DNA of 33,969 bases from an uncultured Mailhella sp. (GCA_944322635.1 CALUPL010000061.1:1-33969), one strand, 5' to 3'; numbered from the stretch's first letter, positions 16,116 to 25,922 are shown. Program-made: numbers and translations. The notes: generated by a model not told the origin, from the sequence alone.

Positions 16116-16604
16116 CTATTCCCCTGCCAGGCCGGGGAGCGGGCAGGATTCTTCCAGATACGCACAGAATTCGTCCATCTCCGGCCCGTGGTCGAAGCCC
16201 AGAATGTGCCCCATGCCGTGGGCAAGCAGTCTTCTGGCATGCACGGTCACGTTCTGTCCGTAAAGCACGCATTCGCGCTCCAGGGTGTCGGCGCTGAGAA
16301 AAAGCGTGCCAATTTCCCCTTCTCCGCCGGGAAAGCTCAATATGTTGGTGGGGCCGGAGCAGCCGAGATTGCGCAGATTCACCGCCGCAATGTCTCCGTC
16401 GCCGGCAACAATGAGCTGAATGCCCATTTCGCCCGGTTCCGTGCCCCCCGCACTTTCATGGGCGCGGGGTCCGTTCGGCTCCGACGGAAGCATGCCCGCC
16501 TCGTCTGCCGCTCCGCGCATGGCGGAAAGCCAGCTCAGCCACTCTCTGCGGCAAAAACGGCAGGGACGACGCACATCCACTTCAAGACCGGTTCCGAGAC
16601 TCAT
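16116..16604 (-). CDS. ybeY: Endoribonuclease YbeY (rRNA maturation factor)
   Basis: YbeY is a metal-dependent RNase in 16S rRNA 3' processing and ribosome quality control. The 162-residue protein has the metal site HGMGHILGFDH with H129, H133 and H139, preceded by the family strand TNILSFPGGEGEIGTLFLS. The middle (about 30-60) holds a Gly/Pro/Glu-rich insertion not usual in the family. Its ATG at 16604 overlaps the TGA of the upstream HD-domain gene (ATGA), so translation is coupled. It precedes era, in the order known from many bacteria. Confidence 0.94.
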   Translation of the reverse strand: MSLGTGLEVDVRRPCRFCRREWLSWLSAMRGAADEAGMLPSEPNGPRAHESAGGTEPGEMGIQLIVAGDGDIAAVNLRNLGCSGPTNILSFPGGEGEIGTLFLSADTLERECVLYGQNVTVHARRLLAHGMGHILGFDHGPEMDEFCAYLEESCPLPGLAGE

Positions 16605-19139
16605 GCGCTCTTCTCCCCGGCATCGGCACTTTCCCCACAGGGTGCCCCTGCTCCGTCTGCACTCTTTTCATCGCCCTTCGGCGTCGTGCAGAGACCGGTC
16701 CGGACGTCCTGTGCCGAAGATGCACAACAGTCTCCTCCGCCTGCGGAGGACTCGGCCGGAGAATTCTTCCCGGACCGGCTTTTGTTATCCGCTGCGCCCG
16801 ACGACGTGTTTTCTTCCGAAGTCGCCGAAATCCGGCGTTCTTCCTTCGTCTGCTTCTGCGGAGAGGATATCACCCATTCCGGACGCAGTTCTTCGGCCTC
16901 GTCGCGCCGGCCTTCCTCATTCTTTTTTCCGCTCCTGTGCGGATCAGGCTTTTCCTCGGGATAGGCGATGCGCTGATGGAAAAGGCCTATAATGATGCGC
17001 ACGAAGCTGTCGATGAGCTTGTTGAGATCGCGGAAGGTGAGATCGGACTCGTCGAGCTGCCCTTCCGCGTACACGCCCTTGACTATTTTGGTCACATGGG
17101 CACGGATGCGCGCGGGCGTGGGATCCACCAGCGTGCGGCTTGAGGCCTCCACGGAATCGGCCAGCATGACGATGGCGGCCTCCTTGGTCTGCGGCCTCGG
17201 GCCGGGATAGGAGTAGTCCTGAAGACGCGGATTCTCGCCCATCTGCAGGGCCTTGTTGTAAAAATACATGGCTCCGCGCGTACCGTGGTGCTGCACGATG
17301 ATGTCGGTAATCTCGCGGCCGAGGTGATATTCCTCCGCAAGTTCCGCGCCCTGCTTCACATGGGAGAAGAGAATGAGCGCGCTCATGGCCGGAGAAAGCT
17401 TGTCGTGCGGATTGGGGCCGCCGAACTGATTTTCCACGAAATACTCGGGCCTCGAAATTTTTCCTATGTCGTGATAGAGCGCGCCCACCTTGCACAGCAG
17501 GCTGTTGGCGCCTATGGCTGCGGCTCCGGCCTCCACGAGGTTGGAAACCACAAGGGAGTGATGATAGGTTCCGGGCACCGTCATCATGAGTTCCTGAAGC
17601 AGAGGATGCTCAAGGTTCATGAGCTCCATCATGCGGAAACGCGTGGTATAGCCCATGAGCATTTCGAGAACGGGGCTGAGGGCGAAAAGCAGAAACAGCG
17701 ATCCCACGGCGTTGCACACGAGCGCAAGCAGAAGGAAGGGAAGCTGCGACCATTCCAGATGTGTGAACATGGCCGCGCCGAGGCCCGTCAGGAGCATCCA
17801 GAGAAGCAGAGGAACGCTTCCCCATATGACATCCTGCCTGTTCTGCGAACGCAGCACAAGCCAGGTATTGGTCATGGACGACATGAAATAAAAGAAGAAC
17901 AGCGCAATGTCGCCCCGGAAAATGACCGTGGCGAAAAAGGAAAGCATGAGTCCCACGGTACAGTAGCGCCGTGCGGCGAAAATAAGAGCCGCCACGCCGG
18001 TGCCCCCCGCCACGGGAAAGGCAAAGGCCAGAATGTGCGCCATGGAGGCGGAAGCTGCGGCCGTGAGCACGTACATGGTGCACCAGGCCGCCACCCCGAA
18101 CACGACAAGAAGAAGGGCTATGAGGTTCTGATCCTTGGTGCGCAGCACCGTGCCCTTGTTGCCGCTCGGCGTGATGAACAGTCCGAGCAGAAGAAACACC
18201 CCGAGAACCACGCAGCCGCCGAACACGTGCCAGTCCACAACGTCGGGCGTGGCGCGAAAAAGTGCCTGAAGCTTTATCTGCTGCTCATGGGTAACCATGT
18301 CGCCCGCGCGCACCAGCACTTCTCCGGGCTGCACCTTGTAGAACACGGGTTCCACGGCCGCGAGCATTTCCTCGTTGCGCTGACTCGTCACTTCCTGATT
18401 CACGGCAAGCGACGGCACCACCATGAGCGGCATGATTTCCTGAAGCGCTATCTTGACGCGGGAATTGAGCTTTCCCTCGGAGCGGAGCTTGCGCCCGAGG
18501 GCCACCTGAAACGATCGCAGGTCCTTGAGCCCCCCGGCCTGCGTGCGCAGAATTTCCGTACCGCTGTCGAGATCGCGCACGATGACGGCATTGTCGGTGT
18601 TGGCTATCTGACGCATATCCGCAATAACGCCGTTCGCAAGAGTGGACTCCATCCACGGAATGAGCGTTCCGAGCAGATATTCCTGCACATAGGAGGCCGT
18701 GAGCAGACGGAACGAAGAGGAAGAAACGTCGGAAAGATGCCGTTCGTTGAAGGCACGGCGCACGGTCTCAAGCCCCGCGCTGTCCAGCCCGCGCTTGTTT
18801 ATCTCGTCCAGAAGTCCGAGACTTTCCTCCCGGAAGCTCTCCATGGCCTTCTTGTCGATGTCGAAAACCATGGGCTGAAGCGCAAGAGCCCTGTCTCTGC
18901 GCAGCTGCGTGGCCTGCGGATCCTCCACAAGAAGATCCCTGTCGGAAACCACGTCATGCGCGGCTATCTCGCCTGCGGGATACAGCACCCGCGTGGCGCG
19001 GCCGGGCTGCACGGCGCACAGAAAGGACATGAACACCAGAGCCGCTGCCAGGGAAAAAAGTCCCCAGTCATGGTGATGGTGCAGAAACATGGAGCGGGAA
19101 TGCCCCAGAAGCTGGGAAACGCTGACCGGCGATTTCTTC

Positions 19140-19153
<14 letters not shown>
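16601..19153 (-). CDS. pgpH: 7TM-HD membrane phosphohydrolase (PgpH/YqfF family, likely cyclic-di-AMP phosphodiesterase)
   Basis: In characterised members this family hydrolyses c-di-AMP at the cytoplasmic face. The 850 residues show an N-terminal helix (30-48), an extracytoplasmic 7TMR-HDED-type domain (about 55-305), seven hydrophobic helices (310-500) and a cytoplasmic HD domain. The HD metal site is H532 (YHHS), H561-D562 (HDIGK), Q621-H623 (QHHG) and D666 (MLADSVEASSR). Residues 735-850 are a Ser/Glu/Gly-rich, probably disordered tail, longer than I expect for the family. It overlaps phoH by 14 nt and ybeY by 4 nt, so phoH-pgpH-ybeY form a tight operon. Confidence 0.92.
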
Positions 19154-20164
<1,011 letters not shown>

Positions 20165-20180
<16 letters not shown>

Positions 20181-20461
20181 GCCGTCGGCATAGCCTTCTT
20201 CCTTACGCCAAAACAGTCAAAGAGTCCATAACCGCCGCCGTCTCCCGTAAAATCATCCATCGCCCGGAGCCTGCCGCCGATTCGGGCAAAGCCTTCTTCC
20301 GTTTCCAAAAGAAGACGACATCCCCCTCCCGGTACCGACCCGAACCCCTTTTTCCCGGCCGGAGTTCCCTGCCGAAGAGTTCCGCAAAAAACTGCCACCC
20401 CGAACAGAGACAACGGCACAATGCAGACCAAAACTTCACATTCACGTAACAAAGAGCTCAT
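20165..20461 (-). CDS. Doubtful small open frame overlapping the phoH start
   Basis: The frame from an ATG at 20461 would give 98 residues with a hydrophobic start (CEVLVCIVPLSLFGVAVFCG) and an acidic, Gly-rich end (RLLLETEEGFARIGGRLRAMDDF). It overlaps phoH by 16 nt. No good ribosome-binding site is visible, and third-position GC is lower than in neighbouring genes. It may be a small gene or chance; I recognise no family. Confidence 0.18.
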
Positions 20462-20622
20462 TGAAACGGTTTTGTCCCTCTTTTTCCCTTGTCGGCACGT
20501 TTCTGACTGCATCAAAAAAATTTTCGCCCTTTTTCTGAAAATAACAGTAAATTTACAACTAACCCTCTGAACTGACGAATTTTAACGCTTATCCGGTAAT
20601 AACTGTTATTTTTTCTCCCCCC
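20462..20622. other. AT-rich divergent intergenic stretch
   Basis: The region upstream of phoH and of the flavoprotein gene is much richer in A+T than the rest of the window around 20510-20620. It probably holds the phoH-operon promoter on the minus strand, but I could not single out a -35/-10 pair. No repeat or RNA gene was found. Confidence 0.35.
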
Positions 20623-20651
20623 TTGTCATAAAAGAAAAGGGGTTTTACAAT
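20623..20651 (+). promoter_or_regulatory. Sigma-70-type promoter for the flavin oxidoreductase gene
   Basis: TTGTCA (20623-20628) and TACAAT (20646-20651) are separated by exactly 17 nt, each 5 of 6 to consensus. Transcription should start near 20658, giving a leader of about 70 nt that contains the short inverted repeat GCTC/GAGC. Confidence 0.75.
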
Positions 20652-20729
20652 GGTCCCGCTCTTAAGGACGAGCCCGTTATAACGAATAAATCCGTCTCCC
20701 TTTACCGGGGATCGGAAGGATGGTTTCTC

Positions 20730-21851
20730 ATGTCTTTCCCCGCGTTGAAAATCGGTGACCTCATCGCCCGCACGCCCATCGTTCAGGGCGGCATGGGCGT
20801 CGGCATATCTCTTTCCGGCCTGGCTTCCGCCGTGGCCAATGAAGGCGGCATAGGCGTCATTGCCGGAGCCATGGTGGGCATGCGCGAACCCGACGTAGCC
20901 TCCCATCCCGTGGAAGCCAACGTGCGCGCGCTGCGCCGCGAAATAGAAAAGGCCCGCGCCGCCACCCAGGGCATCATAGGCGTCAACATCATGGTCGCGC
21001 TCACCACCTTCGCCGAAATGGTACGCACCGCCATAGAATCCCGGGCCGACGTCATTTTCTCCGGCGCCGGTCTTCCCATGGATCTGCCCAAAATCTTCCT
21101 CGACACCTGCGCCCAGAAAAAGGAAGAATTCCGCACCAAGCTCGTTCCCATAGTCTCTTCCGGACGCGCCGCCACGCTCATTGCCAAAAAGTGGATGCAC
21201 AAAACCGGACTCATTCCTGATGCCTTCGTGCTCGAAGGACCCAAGGCCGGCGGCCATCTCGGTTTTTCCGAAGAACATATTTTCGATGCAGACTTTGCGC
21301 TGGAAAATCTCGTATCCGGCGTGGTGGATGCCGCAAAGGCCCTTGAAGACAAGGCCGGACGCGCCATTCCCGTCATTACGGGCGGCGGCGTGTTCAGCGG
21401 CGCCGACATAGCCAGAATGCTCGAACTCGGTGCTTCCGGCGTGCAGATGGCAACCCGCTTCGTGGCCACCGACGAGTGCGACGCCGACATACGCTTCAAG
21501 CAGGCCTACGTCGATGCCAGAGAAGAGGATGTGACCATCATTCACAGCCCCGTGGGCATGCCGGGACGCGCGCTGAAAAACGAATTCATCGAATCCGCAC
21601 GCGAAGGCAAAAAAAAGCCCTTCAAATGCGTGTTCCACTGCATCAAGACCTGCGACCCCTCCACCACGCCCTACTGCATTTCCTCGGCTCTCATCAACGC
21701 CATGAAGGGAAATCTCGACAAGGGATTCGTCTTCTGCGGCGCCAACGTGGCCAGAGTGAAGGAAATAGTTTCCGTGCATGAGCTTATGGAAACCCTTCGC
21801 CGGGAATACGACGAATGCGTGGAACAGAAGAGCCGCCCCGTTACGGCCTGA
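20730..21851 (+). CDS. Nitronate monooxygenase / enoyl-reductase-II-like FMN oxidoreductase
   Basis: This TIM-barrel FMN enzyme has 373 residues. PIVQGGMGVGIS (16-27) is the conserved entry loop; EGPKAGGHLG (169-178) carries His176, the usual catalytic His; PVITGGGVFSG and LGASGVQMATRF bind the FMN phosphate. Family members oxidise nitronates or reduce quinones or enoyl groups, so the substrate is open. The unusual part is a C-terminal Cys cluster C300, C304, C308, C316 with C336, which could bind metal or an Fe-S cluster. GGAAGGA lies 9 nt before the ATG. It is monocistronic, with its own promoter and a terminator at 21927. Confidence 0.88.
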   Translation: MSFPALKIGDLIARTPIVQGGMGVGISLSGLASAVANEGGIGVIAGAMVGMREPDVASHPVEANVRALRREIEKARAATQGIIGVNIMVALTTFAEMVRTAIESRADVIFSGAGLPMDLPKIFLDTCAQKKEEFRTKLVPIVSSGRAATLIAKKWMHKTGLIPDAFVLEGPKAGGHLGFSEEHIFDADFALENLVSGVVDAAKALEDKAGRAIPVITGGGVFSGADIARMLELGASGVQMATRFVATDECDADIRFKQAYVDAREEDVTIIHSPVGMPGRALKNEFIESAREGKKKPFKCVFHCIKTCDPSTTPYCISSALINAMKGNLDKGFVFCGANVARVKEIVSVHELMETLRREYDECVEQKSRPVTA

Positions 21852-21926
21852 CACTTTTCCCGCCTTTTGTCCGTCCTCACTTTCCTCTCCTGAAGAGAGG
21901 CGGACAAAAGGCATCCTCCTGAGCAG

Positions 21927-21959
21927 AAAACGCCGCCTTCGGACGGCGCTTTTCTTTTT
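21927..21959 (+). terminator. Terminator after the flavin oxidoreductase gene
   Basis: CGCCG (21931-21935) pairs with CGGCG (21944-21948). One C-A mismatch and a C(TTCG)G capped loop complete the hairpin. TTTTCTTTTT follows. Confidence 0.85.
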
Positions 21960-22035
21960 GTCTCACTTCTTCCCCGTCCGACAGAATCAGGCAATTAATC
22001 GCAAGAATTGTATCTATCACCTCTTCCCTTCCGGC

Positions 22036-22051
22036 GTTATCGTACGATAAC
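22036..22051 (+). promoter_or_regulatory. Perfect 16-bp palindrome upstream of the Fe-S flavoprotein operon (candidate operator)
   Basis: GTTATCGTACGATAAC is fully self-complementary and ends 50 nt before the ATG at 22102, where a promoter is expected. It fits a homodimeric repressor site. No clear -35/-10 pair is visible around it. Confidence 0.55.
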
Positions 22052-22101
22052 AGTACGGCAATGCCTTCTGTCCGACCTCCCTGCCAACGAAGGAGACCGG
22101 G

Positions 22102-22785
22102 ATGAACAGACGCAACTTTATAAGAACATCGCTCATGGCGACGGCCGCCGCGGCAGGAAGTCCCCTTCTGCACGGTGCTCCCCTGTCCCTTTCCCGGGCC
22201 GCCGCCGCAGAAAATGCCAAGGAGCTCGGAATGAAAATACTGGTTCTCACCGGAAGTCCCAGAAAGCACGGCAACTCCAATACGCTTGCCGACCACTTCA
22301 TCAGAGGCGCCAAGGATTCCGGCCATGAAGTGGTGCGCTTCGACGCAGCGCACAAAAACGTTCACCCCTGTACAGCCTGCAACAGCTGCGGTATGAACGG
22401 CCCCTGCGTGTTCGACGACGACTTTTCCTTTGTTCGCGAACACATCATCAACGCCGATCTCGTCACCTTCGTCACCCCCATGTACTACTTCGGCATTTCC
22501 TCGCAGCTCAAGGCCGTCATCGATCGCTTCTACGCCATCAACGGGTCCATTCACGTCAAGAAGCAGGCCGTTCTGCTCATGACCTACGCCAACGACTCGA
22601 AAAAGGACGAAAGCCCCATTCTCTCCCATTACGACACGCTGCTCAACTACCTCGGATGGGAAGATGCCGGACGCATCGTCGTTCCCGGAGTCTGGCTCGA
22701 AGGCTCCATAAACCGCACACCCTTTCTTGAACACGCGTACCGGCTCGGCCGGGGACTGCACAGACAGGGAGACCCCGTTCTATGA
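22102..22785 (+). CDS. Tat-exported NADPH-dependent FMN reductase / iron-sulfur flavoprotein
   Basis: This 227-residue protein begins with a twin-arginine signal (NRRNFIRTS, then a hydrophobic Ala-rich stretch to about residue 36). The body is flavodoxin-like: MKILVLTGSPRKHGNSNTL binds FMN phosphate and TPMYYFGISSQLKAVIDRFY contacts the flavin. C90, C93, C96 and C102 form a CX2CX2CX5C motif, like the compact [4Fe-4S] motif of Isf iron-sulfur flavoproteins. Relatives are usually cytoplasmic, so export with folded cofactors is the notable point. GAAGGAG lies 6 nt before the ATG. The TGA overlaps the next ATG (22782-22785), so both genes are coupled. Confidence 0.88.
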   Translation: MNRRNFIRTSLMATAAAAGSPLLHGAPLSLSRAAAAENAKELGMKILVLTGSPRKHGNSNTLADHFIRGAKDSGHEVVRFDAAHKNVHPCTACNSCGMNGPCVFDDDFSFVREHIINADLVTFVTPMYYFGISSQLKAVIDRFYAINGSIHVKKQAVLLMTYANDSKKDESPILSHYDTLLNYLGWEDAGRIVVPGVWLEGSINRTPFLEHAYRLGRGLHRQGDPVL

Positions 22786-23906
22786 ACAGAAGGACGTTTC
22801 TCGGTCTTCTCGGCGGCTCTGCCGTCGTTGCAGGAACGGGAACGGCCGGTGTGCTGACCTTTCTCGGGCAGGAGCAGTTCGGCGCTCTGCCCGAAGGAGA
22901 ACAGATGCGGCGCATCCTTCTTTCCCCGCACTATGCCGACGGGGAATTTTGCAACCTCATTCCCCGTCCCGTGCTCAGCGACGGCAGCAGCTTTGCAGGT
23001 GCGCTCATCCGCTCTCTCACGGAAAAAAAGATCAACTCCGTCCCACCCCGCCCCCTGCCCTTCCATAAAACGGATTTCTCCGCTCTCGCCTCCGACAGGA
23101 ACGCCGTGGTCTGGCTGGGACACTCCAGCTTCTATCTTCAGCTCGGCGGAAAGCGCCTTCTCATCGATCCGGTGTTCAGCGATCACGCCGCGCCGGTGTC
23201 ATTCAGCACCCGGGCCTTTCCCGGAACAAACGTCATCACGGCGCAAGACATTCCCCCCATCGACTGTCTGCTCATTTCCCACGATCACTGGGATCATCTG
23301 GACTACCCCACGGTCACGGCCCTGAAGAAAAAAACGAAAATGGTCGTATGCGGGCTGGGCACGGGAGCCCATTTCCGCCGCTGGGGCTTTGACGAACACG
23401 TCGTGCACGAGGCGGACTGGGGCGACAGCGTGACGCTGGATAAAAAAGTCGTCATAACGCTCGTTACCGCAAGCCATTATTCCGGCCGTTCCCTCACCAG
23501 AAACAAAACGCTTTGGACAGGCTTTTTTCTGGAGTCGGCCGAAAGCCGCGTATTCTTCAGCGGCGACAGCGGCTACGGCCCGCACTTTGCCGACATAGGA
23601 CGAAAGCTCGGCGCGCCGGACATCGCTCTTCTGGACTGCGGACAGTACAACGAACGCTGGAAGTACATACACATGACGCCGGAACAAGCGGTTCAGGCAG
23701 CTCTGGACATGGGAGCAAAAGCGCTTCTGCCCGCACACGCGGGCAAGTTCTCTCTGGCCTTCCACAGCTGGGACGATCCCTTCCGCCGCGCGGCCGCAGC
23801 CTCGTCCGACAAGAACCTTTCCCTGGCAACTCCCGTCATGGGCGACGCCGTTTTTCTTGAACGCCCCCTGCCGTCCTTTCCCCGCTGGTGGGAACAGACG
23901 GCGTAA
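22782..23906 (+). CDS. Exported metallo-beta-lactamase-fold hydrolase (UlaG / NAPE-PLD-like)
   Basis: The 374 residues start with a Tat-like signal (NRRTFLGLLGG plus a hydrophobic segment to about 28). The MBL metal motif is SHDHWDHLD (166-174). WLGHSSFYLQLGGKRLLIDP is the first strand typical of the UlaG/NAPE-PLD branch, VTASHYSGR supplies a further His, FFSGDSGYG the Asp ligand, and LLPAHAGKFSLAFHSWDDP the last His. Known branch members cleave lactones or phosphodiesters; the substrate here is unknown. It overlaps the Fe-S flavoprotein gene by 4 nt and lies just upstream of the AraC regulator. Confidence 0.88.
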   Translation: MNRRTFLGLLGGSAVVAGTGTAGVLTFLGQEQFGALPEGEQMRRILLSPHYADGEFCNLIPRPVLSDGSSFAGALIRSLTEKKINSVPPRPLPFHKTDFSALASDRNAVVWLGHSSFYLQLGGKRLLIDPVFSDHAAPVSFSTRAFPGTNVITAQDIPPIDCLLISHDHWDHLDYPTVTALKKKTKMVVCGLGTGAHFRRWGFDEHVVHEADWGDSVTLDKKVVITLVTASHYSGRSLTRNKTLWTGFFLESAESRVFFSGDSGYGPHFADIGRKLGAPDIALLDCGQYNERWKYIHMTPEQAVQAALDMGAKALLPAHAGKFSLAFHSWDDPFRRAAAASSDKNLSLATPVMGDAVFLERPLPSFPRWWEQTA

Positions 23907-23960
23907 CATCCGGCCCGTCCGCCCTTTTTCTTTCCGTACGTTTCGGAAAATTCCCGTTTC

Positions 23961-23986
23961 CGTCAGACCATACTGACGCGTCAGAC
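23961..23986 (+). promoter_or_regulatory. Direct and inverted repeats upstream of the AraC regulator
   Basis: CGTCAGAC occurs twice (23961-23968, 23979-23986), 18 bp apart start to start. CTGACG (23973-23978) lies between them in inverted orientation, making the palindrome CTGACGCGTCAG (23973-23984). Spaced direct repeats are typical of AraC-family binding, and the site is 24-49 nt before the ATG, so autoregulation is plausible. Confidence 0.5.
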
Positions 23987-24009
23987 ACTCATGCGGAGGT
24001 CATGATGCC

Positions 24010-24927
24010 ATGTCAAACGAACCGCGGAAAACAACAATCCTCCAGCAGGAACTGAAGGAAAAACTTCTTCACTATCTGGATGCCCCCTGCATTCTTCCCA
24101 CGGCCATAGAAGGCCTGCACCTCGTCCGCCGCGAAGAAGGCGGCACCCCCGAACAGTGCTTTGAAAAACCGCTGGTCGGACTCGTGGTTCAGGGAACGAA
24201 GCACTCCTTCATGGCGGGGCAGCAATACGTGTATGCCGAGGGGCAGTCCGTGGTGGCCGGCGTGGACATGCCCATTGCCTCCTATGTGGAAAACCCTTCG
24301 CACGAGCATCCTTTTCTGTTCGTCTATCTGTATCTCGACAAAAAGCTTCTCTCCTCCCTTGCCATGGAGATGAAGAACGCCCTTCCGCCCCGTGATGAAG
24401 AAAGCCCCGGCGTATCCGTAGCAGATGCGGACACCGACATTTCGGAAATGTTTCTCCGGCTCGTCACGCTTCTGGAAAAGCCGGACCAAATCCCCTTCCG
24501 AGCTCCCATGATGCTGAGGGAACTCCACTACCTTCTTCTCATCAGCCCGCACGGCAATCTTCTGCGTCAGCTCAACACGCCGGGAACGCAGAACAATCAG
24601 ATAGTGCAGGCCATCAACTGGATTCGCGAAAACTACAAAACTCCCCTCCGCGTGGACGCACTGGCCCGGCAGGTCAACATGTCCGCCTCCAACCTGCACC
24701 GCCACTTCAAGCTTCTTACGGGGCTCAGCCCTCTGCAGTATCAGAAACAGCTGCGGCTTTACGAAGCGCAGCGACTCATGCTCATAGAGCACGAACGCGC
24801 TTCCAGTGCGGCGCTCAGCGTGGGATACGAAAGCGTGACGCAGTTCAACAGAGAATACAAGCGGGTGTTCGGAGAGCCGCCTCTTCGGGACATGAACCGA
24901 AGAAGAACCTTATCCGGCCTGTCCTGA
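24010..24927 (+). CDS. AraC-family transcriptional regulator (YqhC-type N-terminal domain)
   Basis: The 305-residue protein has an N-terminal cupin-like sensor domain (about 20-175) of the AraC_N type (GLHLVRREEGG, FEKPLVGLVVQGTKHSF, MPIASYVENPSHEHPF). A C-terminal double helix-turn-helix follows (about 195-295; VDALARQVNMSASNLHRHFK and SVGYESVTQFNREYKRVFG). E. coli YqhC, of this type, activates aldehyde-reductase genes upon aldehyde stress. GGAGG (23995-23999) lies 10 nt before the ATG; two nearer ATGs are out of frame. It lies between two sets of redox genes and is the obvious candidate to control both, which is inference. Confidence 0.92.
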   Translation: MSNEPRKTTILQQELKEKLLHYLDAPCILPTAIEGLHLVRREEGGTPEQCFEKPLVGLVVQGTKHSFMAGQQYVYAEGQSVVAGVDMPIASYVENPSHEHPFLFVYLYLDKKLLSSLAMEMKNALPPRDEESPGVSVADADTDISEMFLRLVTLLEKPDQIPFRAPMMLRELHYLLLISPHGNLLRQLNTPGTQNNQIVQAINWIRENYKTPLRVDALARQVNMSASNLHRHFKLLTGLSPLQYQKQLRLYEAQRLMLIEHERASSAALSVGYESVTQFNREYKRVFGEPPLRDMNRRRTLSGLS

Positions 24928-24948
24928 TCGAAAATTCCTCCACCATAC

Positions 24949-24976
24949 AAAAACGCCCCTTGCCGGGGCGTTTTTT
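24949..24976 (+). terminator. Terminator after the AraC regulator
   Basis: CGCCCC (24954-24959) and GGGGCG (24965-24970) are flanked by A and T runs, TTTTTT on the plus side. The A run on the other arm could let it act for the minus strand as well. Confidence 0.9.
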
Positions 24977-25169
24977 ACGGACTCAACGATTGTTGCTGCT
25001 CGAAATGCCTACGGAAGAAAGAACGAAAAGAACATGCTTCTCAAGGATTCCGTCGTCGGAATGTTGCGCTCGTTCTGCTCTTTCCCGGTCGGCAATCCGA
25101 CACGGTCCTGCCTCTCAGCCGCTCTCCCCCCGGGAATCTACGAAATAACGTGTATTTTGTTTTCCGAAT

Positions 25170-25200
25170 CTCCGGAGCCGGGGGAAAATCTCCCCCCGGC
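25170..25200. repeat. GC-rich hairpins downstream of the flavodoxin gene
   Basis: GCCGGGGG (25177-25184) pairs with CCCCCGGC (25193-25200), and the palindrome CTCCGGAG (25170-25177) adjoins it. On the minus strand this follows the flavodoxin stop, but no U tract follows, so it is at best an atypical terminator. The rest of 24977-25244 shows nothing I can name. Confidence 0.4.
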
Positions 25201-25244
25201 AGGTGCGGAAGGCGGCCTTCGTCCACGGCAGGAAGAGGAATCGG

Positions 25245-25892
25245 CTATCGGGCAGCCGTGAGGCCGAGGCCGGTCAGCCATTCGTCCACGGCCTTTTCCG
25301 CGCCGGAAACTCTGGAGCCTCGCACTTCAAATCCCTTCAGCAGTCTGGCCTGCGGACAAAGCCTGCGAAGATCTCTCTCGCTTCGTCCGAAACGGCTTCC
25401 CTCGTGGGTACAGAACGGAATCACGGTTTTGCCCGCCAGAGGATAACGCTCAAGCAGCGTAAAGAAAGGCATGGGCAGCGTGCCCCACCAGTTGGGATAA
25501 CCGATGAACACGGTATCCACCTGATCGAGATCGGAAAGCGTGATGCTTATTTCCGGCCTCGCGTCCGCTTCCTGCTCCTTTTTGGCTTCGTCCACAACGG
25601 CATCATAGTCTTCGGGATAAGGCCTCACTCTCTTCAATTCCACCATGCGACCGCCCGTGCGCTCATGAATGTAACCGGCAAGCCTGCGGGTATTTCCAGA
25701 ATGAGAAAAATAGATGATGAGCACGTTGCCTCCTTCCGCCTGAGCGGCCACGGCCGATGAGGAAAAAACCGAGGGCACGGCTGCAACTGCGGCCCCCAGG
25801 GCAATGGCCTTCAAAAAGGCGCGTCTTGAAGTTGAATTTCCGTCCTTACCGGGGAAAAGGGGTTCAAACAATCCGAAATTTTCGTTCTTCAT
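25245..25892 (-). CDS. Tat-exported flavodoxin
   Basis: The 215 residues begin with a Tat signal: SRRAFLK (22-28), a hydrophobic stretch and AVAA near 50. The mature part is a Flavodoxin_4-like domain: NVLIIYFSHSGNTRR with the FMN phosphate loop SHSGNTRR (63-70), VFIGYPNWWGTLPMP with the flavin-stacking Trp pair, and FCTHEGSRFG. Flavodoxins are normally cytoplasmic one-electron carriers; this one should act in the periplasm after export with FMN bound. I choose the ATG at 25892 over 25907 because AGGA lies 8 nt upstream of it and the upstream ATG has none. It is the last of five minus-strand genes leading toward the AraC regulator. Confidence 0.9.
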   Translation of the reverse strand: MKNENFGLFEPLFPGKDGNSTSRRAFLKAIALGAAVAAVPSVFSSSAVAAQAEGGNVLIIYFSHSGNTRRLAGYIHERTGGRMVELKRVRPYPEDYDAVVDEAKKEQEADARPEISITLSDLDQVDTVFIGYPNWWGTLPMPFFTLLERYPLAGKTVIPFCTHEGSRFGRSERDLRRLCPQARLLKGFEVRGSRVSGAEKAVDEWLTGLGLTAAR

Positions 25893-25904
25893 GGTCAGTA
25901 TCCT

Positions 25905-25922
25905 CATGACCGGGCGGTCATG
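25905..25922 (-). promoter_or_regulatory. 18-bp inverted repeat upstream of the flavodoxin gene (candidate operator)
   Basis: CATGACCG-GG-CGGTCATG is a perfect 8+2+8 inverted repeat, 13 nt before the chosen start. It is placed to block transcription or translation of the flavodoxin. It differs from the palindrome at 22036-22051. Confidence 0.5.
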
